Below are positions 9,429-19,319 of a stretch of DNA of 64,000 bases, one piece after another. A program made the translations under genes and the position numbers. Each line of letters opens with the position of its first letter. The stretch's first letter is position 1. Origin of the DNA: Allotamlana fucoidanivorans (GTDB lineage Bacteria > Bacteroidota > Bacteroidia > Flavobacteriales > Flavobacteriaceae); the NCBI RefSeq assembly GCF_006265225.1, contig NZ_VDCS01000010.1, positions 1 to 64,000 of the forward strand, given 5' to 3'. The notes beneath the pieces were generated by a model. It saw only the letters and a list, made by a program, of their open reading frames with translations. It ran no database searches and had not been told where the DNA came from.

Positions 9429-11879
9429 TTATTTACTTAAAACCGTAATTTTTGCACTACGTAATGATTTTGACTTAGCCGACAGCGTTATGTTTCCTGA
9501 TGTTTCTGAAGCTTTTAAAATAGCTAAACACATGCCACTAAAAGCTTTTCTATGAGGCGCCTGAAACGACTCTAAACTCGTTTGATCTCCATTATCAACC
9601 GCGATAAGTTCTCCGGCTCCCTTTACAGAGAAATTTACTAAGTTATTAGCATTGGGACATAAATTACCGTCTTTATCTTCAATTCTTATGGTTACATAAG
9701 CCAAATCAGATCCGTCTGCATTTATTTCAGCTCTATCAACAGACAAACTAATTTTTGCAGGCTTTCCTGCCGTATTAATCTGTTCTTCCTGAACCACTTT
9801 TCCATCCTTATAGCCTACTACTTTTATGCTTCCTGCTTCATAAGGTACATTCCAAGACAATCTGTATTTAGATTGGAATGTTTTAGGCTCGTACCTTAAA
9901 AAATCAACTTTTAATTCGGTTAAATCCTTTCCTTTTACCTTTTTCCCCATAGACTTTCCATTAACAAAAAGCTCAGCACTATCACAGTTTGTATAGCAAT
10001 ACACAGGAATTGTTTGTCCTTCCATACCTTTCCAGTTCCAGTGCGGCAATAGGTGAATCATGGGTTTTGTGCTCCATTGACTTTGGTATAGGAAAAACCT
10101 ATCTTTAGGAAACCCACATAAATCAACCGCTCCAAAATAAGAACCATGTGATGGCCAATCGGCATTCCAATACCCATTGGTAGAATTGTCTTTTCCGCCA
10201 TAGGGTGTCGGTTCTCCTAAATAATCAAAACCTGTCCAGATAAATTCTCCCATAACATAGGGGTTTTGCTCTTGAAAGTGAAATTCAACATCTGGTGGGT
10301 ATGCCCATGGTGGGCCAATTAAATCATAACTTGTTACATGTTTTGATTCATGTGTTTGGTATTTTTCTATTGGTAAATGATATACCCCACGACTACTCGT
10401 ACAGCTTGATGTTTCTGAACCATATAAAGGCAATTCTGGAAACATGTCTCTTATTTCGCTATACTTTGTAGGTTTGTAATTCATACCCGCAATATCTACT
10501 TGCTGTGCAAAATTGAAGGTATAAGGGTTAATGTAATTATTCATACCCATAGTACTTGGGCGCGTAGGATCTGTTTCTTTACATACATCATGCAGCATTT
10601 TAGCAACCTTCCAACCGTTCTTTCTATCACGTTGCTCTATAATTTCATTACCCGTACTCCACATAATTACTGAAGGATGATTACGATCTCGTAAAATCAT
10701 ATCTTTCAAATCTCTTTCAGCCCACTCGTCAAAAAACTTATTGTACCCATTAGGCACTTTTTCCATTTTCCAAACATCAAAAGCTTCATCTAGCACCACT
10801 AAACCAAGTTCATCACAAGCCTCTAAAAATTCACGTGATGGTGGATTATGACTTGTTCTAATGGCGTTCACCCCCATATCTATCATAATCTGTAATTTAC
10901 GTTCGTCGGCTCTTTTATAAACCGCAGCCCCTAACGAGCCATTATCATGGTGTATACATACCCCATTAAAGCGTACCAGCTTATTATTCAAGAAAAACCC
11001 ATCCTTGGTATAGCGTATACTTCTTAAACCAATTCTAGACTTATAGGTATCTGTAATTTTTCCGTTTGCGCTAAGGGTGGTAATAACGTTATACAAATTT
11101 GGAACGCCGATATCCCAAATCTTTGGATTTTCAATGTTATTCCAAACCGCAGAAACAGCCTTTGAATGGGCTTCAACCTCAATACTATCTTCTACTGTAG
11201 CTACCGTTTTTCCATCTGGATCAATATACTCATGCTTTACCGTAACCGAAGTGTTCTCATTGCTATTGTTAATCACGGTTGTTTCATTTTGAACCACCGC
11301 CAATTTTTCAGTTACGGTTGGTGTAACAATATAAGTACCCCATTGACCAACGTGAATAGGATTATCAATTTTCAACCAAACGGAGCGATACAAACCTGCT
11401 CCTGGATACCACCGTGATGATAAATCTTCAGGAGTTAACCGCACTGCCACAACATTATCTGAGCCATCATACTTTAAATAGTTACTAATATCAAATTCAA
11501 AACCAATATAGCCGTACGGACGATGCCCAACCAATTCTCCATTAATCCACACATGAGCATTATACATAGCGCCTTCAAATTCTAATCGAACCACCTTTCC
11601 TTTGGTATTGGCTTCCATTTTAAAATGTTTCCTGTACCAACCTGTACCATGAAATGGCAATCCTCCTGCGCGGGCATTGTATTTTACATCAAAAGGTCCC
11701 TCAATAGCCCAATCGTGCGGCAAATCCAAATTTCGCCATTTTGAATCATCAAATGTTATCTGTTCAGCACCTTGGGCCTTATCATTATAAAACTTCCATG
11801 AAGCATTAAAATTTAGATCCTGAGCACACAGATAATATCCCATTACTAAAAAACATAGTAAACTAAAAAGTTTATTCAT
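9429..11879 (-). CDS. GH2 family glycoside hydrolase (beta-galactosidase-like)
   Basis: An 816-residue secreted GH2 enzyme. A signal peptide ends near residue 20, followed by a sugar-binding jelly-roll (LPHDWAIEGPF), an immunoglobulin-like domain and a TIM barrel. The acid/base is E412 in WSTGNE and the nucleophile is E489 in YGSET. The barrel is followed by a DUF4982-type domain and a C-terminal Ig-like domain of the invasin type. GH2 enzymes with this layout remove terminal beta-galactose or related residues. Last gene of the leftward cluster, so it probably trims oligosaccharides released by the GH16 and desulfated by the sulfatases. Galactose specificity is inferred from family and context, not proven. 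Confidence 0.88.
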   Translation of the reverse strand: MNKLFSLLCFLVMGYYLCAQDLNFNASWKFYNDKAQGAEQITFDDSKWRNLDLPHDWAIEGPFDVKYNARAGGLPFHGTGWYRKHFKMEANTKGKVVRLEFEGAMYNAHVWINGELVGHRPYGYIGFEFDISNYLKYDGSDNVVAVRLTPEDLSSRWYPGAGLYRSVWLKIDNPIHVGQWGTYIVTPTVTEKLAVVQNETTVINNSNENTSVTVKHEYIDPDGKTVATVEDSIEVEAHSKAVSAVWNNIENPKIWDIGVPNLYNVITTLSANGKITDTYKSRIGLRSIRYTKDGFFLNNKLVRFNGVCIHHDNGSLGAAVYKRADERKLQIMIDMGVNAIRTSHNPPSREFLEACDELGLVVLDEAFDVWKMEKVPNGYNKFFDEWAERDLKDMILRDRNHPSVIMWSTGNEIIEQRDRKNGWKVAKMLHDVCKETDPTRPSTMGMNNYINPYTFNFAQQVDIAGMNYKPTKYSEIRDMFPELPLYGSETSSCTSSRGVYHLPIEKYQTHESKHVTSYDLIGPPWAYPPDVEFHFQEQNPYVMGEFIWTGFDYLGEPTPYGGKDNSTNGYWNADWPSHGSYFGAVDLCGFPKDRFFLYQSQWSTKPMIHLLPHWNWKGMEGQTIPVYCYTNCDSAELFVNGKSMGKKVKGKDLTELKVDFLRYEPKTFQSKYRLSWNVPYEAGSIKVVGYKDGKVVQEEQINTAGKPAKISLSVDRAEINADGSDLAYVTIRIEDKDGNLCPNANNLVNFSVKGAGELIAVDNGDQTSLESFQAPHRKAFSGMCLAILKASETSGNITLSAKSKSLRSAKITVLSK

Positions 11880-12010
11880 TTTATTAATTTTAAATATTTG
11901 ATTTATTTTTTTATTATTTTATCTTCTTTTTAATATCAACAATTATCTTATCTTTCATTATTCCTTTTTAACATTTCCAATTACAGATAGGATTATTCGT
12001 GTATATAAAC

Positions 12011-13540
12011 TTATTTTAAAACTATTTTATAGACCAACGCTTTTTCTGCTTCTGCTGGTCTATTTTTAGGCTGTTTTAAAATTAACCCTAGTTTATTCCT
12101 TTTCCATTGAATTTTTTCCTCGCTTCCTAAAACAGACACCGATTTAATTTTTAATGCCTTACCTTGATTAGCAAAGACTTCTAAGATTCTTTCTGATTCC
12201 TTTTCATTCCACCCCAATTGAATAGCATACACCACCTTTCCTTTTTGGGTATATCTTACATCGGACGAATTTAATTTGTTCAACCCTTGTTTGATAGCTC
12301 CGTATGCATTCCAAGCGTCTGCTTCATCTCTTTTTAAAACAGTAGTACCTTCCCCAAACACTAAAAACGGTTTAGTATCATAAATAGCTTCACCATATAA
12401 TTGCATCCAAGCCCCAATACCTTCCATAGCATTCACTTGCTCTACAGGCATAGTTCCATCTGCCATAGGACCCGCCGATAAAAGCATAACCCCATTCTTA
12501 CTTACCACCTCAGCTAATATCCTAATAGCCTGTGCAGGATCAATCGCAGTTCTTTTCTCTTTATTGTAGCACCAACTACTCCCTAAAATGAAATCGGTAA
12601 TCCACACTTCTGATGTAATATCTTCCATAGTAGCACGCTCCACATTAACCACAGCTAATTCGGTTGGAAAAAAATTGCCTTTGGTGTTTACAACAACCTC
12701 TTTGTTTTCTACTTTTGCCTTATTAAAATAGTTTACAAGAAACTGTTTTCTGTAATCTTCAGAAATAAAACGTTGCCCAAAATCCATCCAGATATAATCA
12801 GGGCAATGCGCTTCAATAACTTCGTTCAATTTTCCTAACCAAAGGTCTTGCGCCTCATTATAATCCATATTACAATAGAGGTTTTTATATTTTTCATCTT
12901 GTGGCACCTCACAATTTTCGTATACATAATTGTACGTATTAAGTGTTACAGGACGTAAATAAGACAAATCAGGTTTGGGATAAAACATGTTATGAAACCC
13001 ATGATGAAATGTTGCCATAAACTTTAAGCCTCTTTTTTTAGTTTCTTCACCAATGGCTTTTACCACATCAATACCAGGCCCCATACCAACAGAATTCCAT
13101 TCATTTACTTGACTATCCCAAAGCGAAAACCCATCATGATGTTCTGCAATTGATCCAATAAATTTGGCCCCCATATTTTCAAACATATCTACCCATGCTT
13201 TGGCATTGAACTTTGGAGCCTTCCACATGGGAATAAAATCATGATAATGAAAGTTTTCACCGTAGTTTTTTCTGTGCTTTTTATACACTTCTCCTCCCCA
13301 AAGATTTGGGTGGCGGTCTGGTACATACATCCAGCGCGGATACCACTCGCCATCTGTAGCTGGAACAGAATACACCCCCCAATGAAAATACACCCCTAAC
13401 TTGGCATTTGCAAACCATTCTGGCACTGCTTTATGCTTTTTTAAAGATTCCCAGGTTGCTTTAAAATTTTCTTGTGCCGACATATGTCCTACAAAAAATA
13501 GGACTACAACTAATTTAAAAAAAGGTATAAAAGATTTCAT
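12011..13540 (-). CDS. GH29 alpha-L-fucosidase-family hydrolase
   Basis: About 509 residues with a signal peptide (start MKSFIPFF, cleavage after MSAQ). ATG 13540 is preferred to a GTG three codons upstream. Family hallmarks are FHWGVYS near the start of the barrel, AEHHDGFSLWDS, and the nucleophile D253 in IWMDFG. GH29 enzymes cleave terminal alpha-L-fucose; L-galactose has the same ring configuration, and some algal-galactan GH29s act on it. In a cluster with an agarase/porphyranase-like GH16 and sulfatases, an alpha-L-galactosidase role is a reasonable alternative. Lies 131 bases upstream of the GH2 gene in the same direction. Confidence 0.85.
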   Translation of the reverse strand: MKSFIPFFKLVVVLFFVGHMSAQENFKATWESLKKHKAVPEWFANAKLGVYFHWGVYSVPATDGEWYPRWMYVPDRHPNLWGGEVYKKHRKNYGENFHYHDFIPMWKAPKFNAKAWVDMFENMGAKFIGSIAEHHDGFSLWDSQVNEWNSVGMGPGIDVVKAIGEETKKRGLKFMATFHHGFHNMFYPKPDLSYLRPVTLNTYNYVYENCEVPQDEKYKNLYCNMDYNEAQDLWLGKLNEVIEAHCPDYIWMDFGQRFISEDYRKQFLVNYFNKAKVENKEVVVNTKGNFFPTELAVVNVERATMEDITSEVWITDFILGSSWCYNKEKRTAIDPAQAIRILAEVVSKNGVMLLSAGPMADGTMPVEQVNAMEGIGAWMQLYGEAIYDTKPFLVFGEGTTVLKRDEADAWNAYGAIKQGLNKLNSSDVRYTQKGKVVYAIQLGWNEKESERILEVFANQGKALKIKSVSVLGSEEKIQWKRNKLGLILKQPKNRPAEAEKALVYKIVLK

Positions 13541-13549
13541 GATTACCAC

Positions 13550-13587
13550 TTAAGTTTATTTTATACAAATGTCTTAATTAAACTTAA
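13550..13587. repeat. 9-bp inverted repeat upstream of the GH29 gene
   Basis: TTAAGTTTA (13550-13558) and TAAACTTAA (13579-13587) form a perfect inverted repeat with a 20-base spacer in the 78-base gap between the sulfatase and GH29 genes. It could be an intercistronic RNA hairpin or a protein-binding dyad; there is no T-run to support a terminator. Confidence 0.45.
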
Positions 13588-13627
13588 CGAGGCATACCAC
13601 AAAAGGTTTACATACTGCAACAAAATG

Positions 13628-15178
13628 TCAAAAATGCGATCCAGTAAACACTAAACTCTCTCGAGTTTGATTATATTTATTATATAGTTCTTGTATCTTT
13701 TTTTGATAGTTGGGGTTTTTGATATAATTCTTAGACTCTTCTTCCTCTACATTATCATTCAAATTAAACAAGGCTACAGGTGTACTTGTTTTATTTGTTT
13801 TATCCTTTTTATCAACTTGTAGAATCAATTTCCATCCGTTATCAATTAAAATAAACTCATGTTGAGATCCACCTTGAACCATTAAAAAAGGATGCGTTGT
13901 TGCCTGCTTTTCATTTTTTAAAACAGGTAATAAGTTATATGAATCTTGAGCTACATTATTACTAAGTTTTTGATTTGAAATGGCCGCTATAGTAGCCATA
14001 ATATCCAACCCTAAAATGGGATTATCTGACATTTGATTGGGTTTTATTTCATCGGGCCAACTGACAATAAACGGTACTCTATGACCACCTTCATATGCTT
14101 GATTCTTAGCTCCACGATAGATGTCGCTTACTTTATGCCCAGATTTTGCTGTTTTCTTATCTCCCAGCAATCCTCCATTATCTGAAGTAAAAATAAATAC
14201 CGTATTGTCATATATGCCTTGTTGCTTTAATGTATTTACCATCATGCCCATTTGCACATCAAGCTCTTTAATCATATCCATATGCAAAGATGGTGTAGTT
14301 CCCTTTATGTTAACACCATCTAATGTGCTGGCTGGCGCATGTGGTACGTGAACCGCCTGAGAGCAATAATACATGAAAAATGGTTTTTCTTTATTGGCAT
14401 TTTTGGTTATATAATCAACGGCCTTATTAGCTAGAATAGTTCCTATGTTATGGGGATCCCAATTTGAATCACCATAGCCAATAGCTTTATCAAGTTTCAA
14501 ATTTAATTTAGCTAAGTATTCAGCATCAATAATTTCAATTTTAGAATCTTCTTTTAATTTCAACCATTGGTCATTTTCATAAACAGCATAGGGCACACTT
14601 TGAATGCCTGCTGGTAAAGTTACACTATAATCAAACCCTAATTGGGTTGGACCATGCAGTATTTTGGTTATGTCAATATCAAGTACAGGTGCTTTTCCTA
14701 TTTTTGGCTCATAAATTTTTTCTGGCACCCCTTTTTTGGCAAAACTAGTACCGATATGCCACTTTCCAAAAAATGCTGTGTTATAATTGGCTTGTTTCAT
14801 AAGCTTGCCCAAGGTCATTTGATCGTCTTTTATGACGGATTTAGCATAACCCGACCATACACCCCACGGTTCTGAACTCCTATAACAACTATTACCTGTC
14901 ATTATAGCATACCTTGTTGTGGCACACAAGGCTGCTGGTGCATGAGCATCTGTAAACATCATACCTGCATCTGCTAAACTATCAATATTAGGGGTTTCTA
15001 ATATGATGTTGTCACTATGTAATCGGCGGTATTTTGAAATATCACCTACACCAATATCATCTGCTAAAACAACTATAATATTCGGCTTTTTGTTTGATAT
15101 CTCAACACTTTTTTGAGCTTCTACAAACAACATAGACATCAAAAACAGAAGTGTTAAATGAAATTTATAATTTGTCAT
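13628..15178 (-). CDS. S1-family sulfatase with atypical C-x-T-x-R active site
   Basis: A 516-residue formylglycine-dependent sulfatase with a signal peptide (cleavage after FVEAQ). The N-terminal metal-binding motif is IVVLADDIGVGD; the second signature is FFGKWHIG, and later FTSDNGG supplies calcium ligands. The catalytic cysteine is C85 in C-A-T-T-R. The position normally Pro or Ala (C-x-P/A-x-R) is Thr here, which could affect maturation by the formylglycine-generating enzyme. It should remove sulfate esters from algal oligosaccharides in the periplasm or outside the cell. Lies between the GH28-like and GH29 genes in the same transcription unit. Confidence 0.88.
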   Translation of the reverse strand: MTNYKFHLTLLFLMSMLFVEAQKSVEISNKKPNIIVVLADDIGVGDISKYRRLHSDNIILETPNIDSLADAGMMFTDAHAPAALCATTRYAIMTGNSCYRSSEPWGVWSGYAKSVIKDDQMTLGKLMKQANYNTAFFGKWHIGTSFAKKGVPEKIYEPKIGKAPVLDIDITKILHGPTQLGFDYSVTLPAGIQSVPYAVYENDQWLKLKEDSKIEIIDAEYLAKLNLKLDKAIGYGDSNWDPHNIGTILANKAVDYITKNANKEKPFFMYYCSQAVHVPHAPASTLDGVNIKGTTPSLHMDMIKELDVQMGMMVNTLKQQGIYDNTVFIFTSDNGGLLGDKKTAKSGHKVSDIYRGAKNQAYEGGHRVPFIVSWPDEIKPNQMSDNPILGLDIMATIAAISNQKLSNNVAQDSYNLLPVLKNEKQATTHPFLMVQGGSQHEFILIDNGWKLILQVDKKDKTNKTSTPVALFNLNDNVEEEESKNYIKNPNYQKKIQELYNKYNQTRESLVFTGSHF

Positions 15179-15225
15179 AATTAATCACGTTTACCTTTTT
15201 ACAATTTTGTTCAAGTGTTTCAAAA

Positions 15226-16644
15226 CTACATATTAACATCTTCTAAAATAATCTCTTCTCTTTTATCGACATTTCTAAGAGAAAAAGAAACATCATGCAT
15301 TTCTAATGATTCAATATGTCTTCCATAAAGTCCGTAGGCAGGTGTTGCGCCTAGTTTAGTAAATTCTGGATACTGTGTTTCATTTTCAGGCACCTTTATC
15401 TTTGAATCTTCTTCTACACCTCCTCCAGGTAAACTCACCTTTATGTTTTCAAATGTAATACGCCCTATTTTATGGTTTTGAGTTCCCGTAAAGAAAAACC
15501 CAGTAGTTGGATTTAACCTTAATTTTGAAGCATCCGAAACTTGAGCATTGACATTTTTAATAACTACGTTATTGATAGAACCTACAGGCTGTTTTGGTGC
15601 GTCTCTGTAGGTTAAACCACGTTCTCCTAACCGGATAAAAATAGGCATTTCAACATCTTTCATTTCAATATTTTCAATTAATACGTGATTAATATCCGCT
15701 CCATCTACACTTAAAATTTTAATACCTCCTCCTTTAGTATCATGAATAAAACAGTCTTTAATGGTGATGTTTTTAAAATCTCCCATAGACTCCGTACCAA
15801 ACTTAATAGCACCCCATTCACTTTTAATGTTACAGTTATAAACCTCAATATCGGATGTTGGTTTAGGACTGGTTGATTTAAAGCAAATAGCATCATCGCC
15901 AGAATCAATAGTCACATTTTTAACAAGACCATTTATACTTGAATCCATATCTATGGCATCATTATTTTGATTGGCGTGACTGTGTATATCAATGCCATCG
16001 ACCTCAAATCCGTCACACTCAAAAAAATGCAAGGTCCAAGCGGCCGGTTGTCTTAAATGTATATCTTTAAGCCTTACATTTTTAGACCTAACCATACGTA
16101 CTAAAAATGGTCTGTTTGACAACCGTATATTATTGTTCACATACTTGCCTCCTTCTGCAATAAGCCCCTTTAAATCAGGTTTTATCAACTCAACATTCAG
16201 CTTCGATAAGGTTTTCTTTATATTGGCGGGCGTAAACATTTCGCCTTGACCATTTATAGTTCCTTTTCCTGATATAGCTACATTGTCAACATCAATGGCA
16301 CCTATAAAACATTGGCCTCTAAATTGACCCGTTGCATCAATAAACGGATCAACAACTGGGTAATCATTAGGGTTAATACTCCCTTGAAGTACCGTTTTTT
16401 CTGTGATTTTTAAATTGACATTATTTTTCAGCAATAAGGTTCCAGATATATAGGTGGCACCATCAACCAGTACAGTACCTCCCCCTTTTTTTGCACAGTC
16501 ATCAATGGCTTTTTGAATAAATAATGTATTTATTGTTTTTCCATCATCAAGGGCTCCGTAATCTTTTATATTCCAAACCTCTTGTTTTTTACAAGAGAAA
16601 AAACAAATTAAACAACTCCAGATTAAAACAAATACTTTTTTCAT
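15226..16644 (-). CDS. GH28-like right-handed beta-helix hydrolase, lipoprotein
   Basis: About 472 residues, starting at ATG 16644 in preference to an upstream GTG. The signal ends in the lipobox FFSC, so it is probably surface or periplasmic lipid-anchored. The N-terminus (IKDYGALDDGKTINTxxIQKAIDDC) and many N-V-x-I-x-x-x-x-I beta-helix rungs identify the polygalacturonase fold. The catalytic aspartates are represented by N-N-D-A-I-D (about 227-232) and G-D-D (about 249-251). The canonical G-H-G motif is absent: the corresponding stretch reads EWGAIKFGTES. It is therefore called GH28-like; substrate unknown. It may cut a uronic-acid or galactan linkage. Only 6 bases separate it from the upstream GH16 stop. 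Confidence 0.8.
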   Translation of the reverse strand: MKKVFVLIWSCLICFFSCKKQEVWNIKDYGALDDGKTINTLFIQKAIDDCAKKGGGTVLVDGATYISGTLLLKNNVNLKITEKTVLQGSINPNDYPVVDPFIDATGQFRGQCFIGAIDVDNVAISGKGTINGQGEMFTPANIKKTLSKLNVELIKPDLKGLIAEGGKYVNNNIRLSNRPFLVRMVRSKNVRLKDIHLRQPAAWTLHFFECDGFEVDGIDIHSHANQNNDAIDMDSSINGLVKNVTIDSGDDAICFKSTSPKPTSDIEVYNCNIKSEWGAIKFGTESMGDFKNITIKDCFIHDTKGGGIKILSVDGADINHVLIENIEMKDVEMPIFIRLGERGLTYRDAPKQPVGSINNVVIKNVNAQVSDASKLRLNPTTGFFFTGTQNHKIGRITFENIKVSLPGGGVEEDSKIKVPENETQYPEFTKLGATPAYGLYGRHIESLEMHDVSFSLRNVDKREEIILEDVNM

Positions 16645-16656
16645 TTTCACAGTTTT

Positions 16657-17544
16657 TTAATCAACCAATTTCCATGTTCTCACCCAATCATAGAGGGTTG
16701 TTCTATCTTCAAAAGAGCCTGTCATGCCACCATCTTCAGGCACTGGATTCCAGTTATAGGTCTCTACAACCATTCTTAAGTGCATAGGCAGATTAAAGTC
16801 TGCCTTAGGCGTTACCTTTTCAACAAACTCTCCATCTAAGAAGAATAGCACTTCTTTTTCACTTTTCCACCAAACCCCATACACATGAAAATCTTCATAG
16901 GTTTTTCCTGCTGTTGGCGTTTTTCCCCCTATGGTTCCAGCGGGGATATCACAACCATCTTGAATACCTCTACTATGAGTATTAAAGCCCATTCTTTGAT
17001 CGGCGTCTTGAGCAAAATCCTTATCTGTATTGATTTGTCCTACACACTCTTGAACATCCAACTCTGTTACTCTCCTATCACAATCAATAGCTTCTTCTCT
17101 TTCATTAATCAACCAAAAGGTAGAAGACATAAAGGTTTTGTTTCCTTTCATTCTACACTCATAATAGCCATAGGTCATTCCTTTTCTTGAACCCGCATAA
17201 CCACCTCCGTGTGTAAATACTTTTCCTTCTTTTTTTACATCTTTAGGTAGTTTAGTAGCTGTTATTTGCAGATTACCATGAGCTACGGTGACATTGCTGG
17301 GTAAAAACAAACCTGGGGCTCGCCCAATCCAACCTTGACCTGAAATTTGCCATTTTTTTTGGTTAACCTTACTGCCGCTAAATTCATCAGACATGCTTTT
17401 AACGAGCTTCCATTTCTTTTCTGAAGATACAGGACTTTCTCCCTCTTTGAAATATGGTGCCTTTTGTGCATAACTACCAGAAGTTAACGATATGAGGAAT
17501 AAGGTTAAGAGAAATTGATAGGGCTTTGTATAAAAAAATGTCAT
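16657..17544 (-). CDS. GH16 endo-hydrolase, agarase/porphyranase-like
   Basis: A 295-residue single-domain GH16 enzyme with a signal peptide ending at SYAQ. The catalytic signature is E161-L-D163-V-Q-E166 (nucleophile, assisting aspartate, acid/base), the ExDxxE form without the laminarinase bulge. Surrounding motifs MSDEFSGS, MSSTFWLI and the C-terminal YDWVRTWKL match the agarase/porphyranase/carrageenase side of the family more than laminarinases. It should make endo-cuts in a galactan backbone, the first step for the exo-enzymes nearby. The exact polysaccharide cannot be determined from sequence alone. There is no CBM or sorting domain. Confidence 0.85.
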   Translation of the reverse strand: MTFFYTKPYQFLLTLFLISLTSGSYAQKAPYFKEGESPVSSEKKWKLVKSMSDEFSGSKVNQKKWQISGQGWIGRAPGLFLPSNVTVAHGNLQITATKLPKDVKKEGKVFTHGGGYAGSRKGMTYGYYECRMKGNKTFMSSTFWLINEREEAIDCDRRVTELDVQECVGQINTDKDFAQDADQRMGFNTHSRGIQDGCDIPAGTIGGKTPTAGKTYEDFHVYGVWWKSEKEVLFFLDGEFVEKVTPKADFNLPMHLRMVVETYNWNPVPEDGGMTGSFEDRTTLYDWVRTWKLVD

Positions 17545-17593
17545 GTTTTAAAGTTTGTTATATTTAATAATGTTCTTCAGTTTGTTTTAGCTT

Positions 17594-19264
17594 TTAATGT
17601 CCACCATCAGGATGACTATCATTTGTATATCTAAGTACCTTTGGCGCGCCATTGCCTCTTGCATTTTTTATTTCAACCGCCCACTGTTGTTTAAATGTAT
17701 TTAGAATTAAGGCATGCTCCTCATCATTAATCAGATTATTTAATTCAGCTGGATCATTTTTCAAATGATACAATTCTTCATATACTGGTTGTTCGCCATC
17801 CACTGGACCTTCAACAAAACTTCTATAAATTGCAATATCTGGATCATGAACCGTATAGAGTATTTTGTTAACGGGTATACCTAATTGTTTAGCCACTTTA
17901 ATTTTTTTTGTGGCCGAAAATGTTTCATTCTTGTAATACCTAATGTATTTCCACTCGTCATTCTGAACGGATTCACATCTTGGATTTCCAAATTGTGTTG
18001 ACCATAAATTTTCAGTATACACATAATCTCTTACCTTTAAAGGTTCTCCATAAACCAAAGGAAGTATATTGGAGCCTTGAAAACTTTTTGGTTGTTCTAA
18101 ACCTGCAATAGATAGTATGGTTGCTGCTACATCAATACTTTGTACTAAAGCATCGCTTTTTAATCCTTTATACTTTCTTTTTACTCTAGGATCCATGATA
18201 ATCATAGGAACATGTGTGGTTTTTTCGTAGCACAATGCTTTTCCTCCAAGGCCTTGTTCTCCCATAAACAAACCATGATCGGATGTAAAAATAATTACCG
18301 TATTCTTATCTAACTTTAAATCTTTTAACTTTTTACGCAAATTACCAACCAACCTATCTATACCTGTCATAGCTTGTAATTGTCGGATGTATCGTTCTTT
18401 ATTGGTTTCTGGTGTATCTACATAATTATATCCATCTTGTCTGTCTTCAGCACGTAATAAATCAGATGGTAACTTTGGTATTTTTATATCAGCCTTGGCC
18501 ACATAATGCTCTGGCAATGGAATATCTAAATCACGATATAAGGTTTTGTAAATGTCATCATCTTCAGGAAGCAATTTCATCGATTTTGTACCATTGCCAT
18601 GTGGTAAATTAAAATTTATTGACAATATAAAAGGTTTATCTGTAGGACGCTCTTCAAAAAATCGGATAGCTCCTTTTAAACGTCTTTCATTATTATCAAT
18701 AAAATCATTAACGCCTTCATTGATAACTTCAGGTTGTGTATGAGCAATAGCATCGTTAAAAATTTCATGAACCTTTTTAGGATAAAAACTAAGGTGCCCA
18801 TGCCCCGCATACCAATAATCAAAACTTTTTTCCATAACACCACTAGTATAACCTCCGTTTCCTATAGGTGCATGGTTTTTTCCAACCCATCCTGTATAAT
18901 ATCCTGCTTTTCTCATAATCATAGGATAGGATTGTTCCCAAGCTTCATCAGAAACACTTGTTCCAGAATTAAAATTTACGCCATGTTTTCGCTCATATTG
19001 ACTCAATAGAATTGATATTCTACTCGGTGTACAAATGGCACTTGTAATATGGGCATTAGTAAAAAATATGCCATCTTGTGACAATTGATCGAGATGAGGC
19101 GTTTGAACAATTTCATTACCATCACAACCCATTAACCCATAAGATTGGTCATCGGTTAAAATAAAAACAATATTAGGTCGCTCGTCCTTTTGTGCAAATA
19201 CGCTTAAGATATTAAGCACAAAAAGAAGTAATAATGTTGTTTTAAAAAGTGATTTTATAGTCAT
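17594..19264 (-). CDS. S1-family sulfatase
   Basis: A 556-residue sulfatase with a signal peptide ending at VFAQ. Motifs are IVFILTDDQSYG (calcium-binding aspartates), the formylglycine site C78-T-P-S-R82 (canonical C-x-P-x-R), GWVGKNHAP in place of the usual GKWH box, and IIFTSDHGLFMGE. It should hydrolyse sulfate esters on the target glycan outside the cytoplasm after cysteine-to-formylglycine conversion; no FGE gene is in the window. Second gene of the leftward block, 49-55 bases from its neighbours. Confidence 0.9.
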   Translation of the reverse strand: MTIKSLFKTTLLLLFVLNILSVFAQKDERPNIVFILTDDQSYGLMGCDGNEIVQTPHLDQLSQDGIFFTNAHITSAICTPSRISILLSQYERKHGVNFNSGTSVSDEAWEQSYPMIMRKAGYYTGWVGKNHAPIGNGGYTSGVMEKSFDYWYAGHGHLSFYPKKVHEIFNDAIAHTQPEVINEGVNDFIDNNERRLKGAIRFFEERPTDKPFILSINFNLPHGNGTKSMKLLPEDDDIYKTLYRDLDIPLPEHYVAKADIKIPKLPSDLLRAEDRQDGYNYVDTPETNKERYIRQLQAMTGIDRLVGNLRKKLKDLKLDKNTVIIFTSDHGLFMGEQGLGGKALCYEKTTHVPMIIMDPRVKRKYKGLKSDALVQSIDVAATILSIAGLEQPKSFQGSNILPLVYGEPLKVRDYVYTENLWSTQFGNPRCESVQNDEWKYIRYYKNETFSATKKIKVAKQLGIPVNKILYTVHDPDIAIYRSFVEGPVDGEQPVYEELYHLKNDPAELNNLINDEEHALILNTFKQQWAVEIKNARGNGAPKVLRYTNDSHPDGGH

Positions 19265-19319
19265 GTGTTTGTAAAAAAGTAAGTCTGAAATATTTAATAT
19301 TTTATAGTATGAGTATTCG

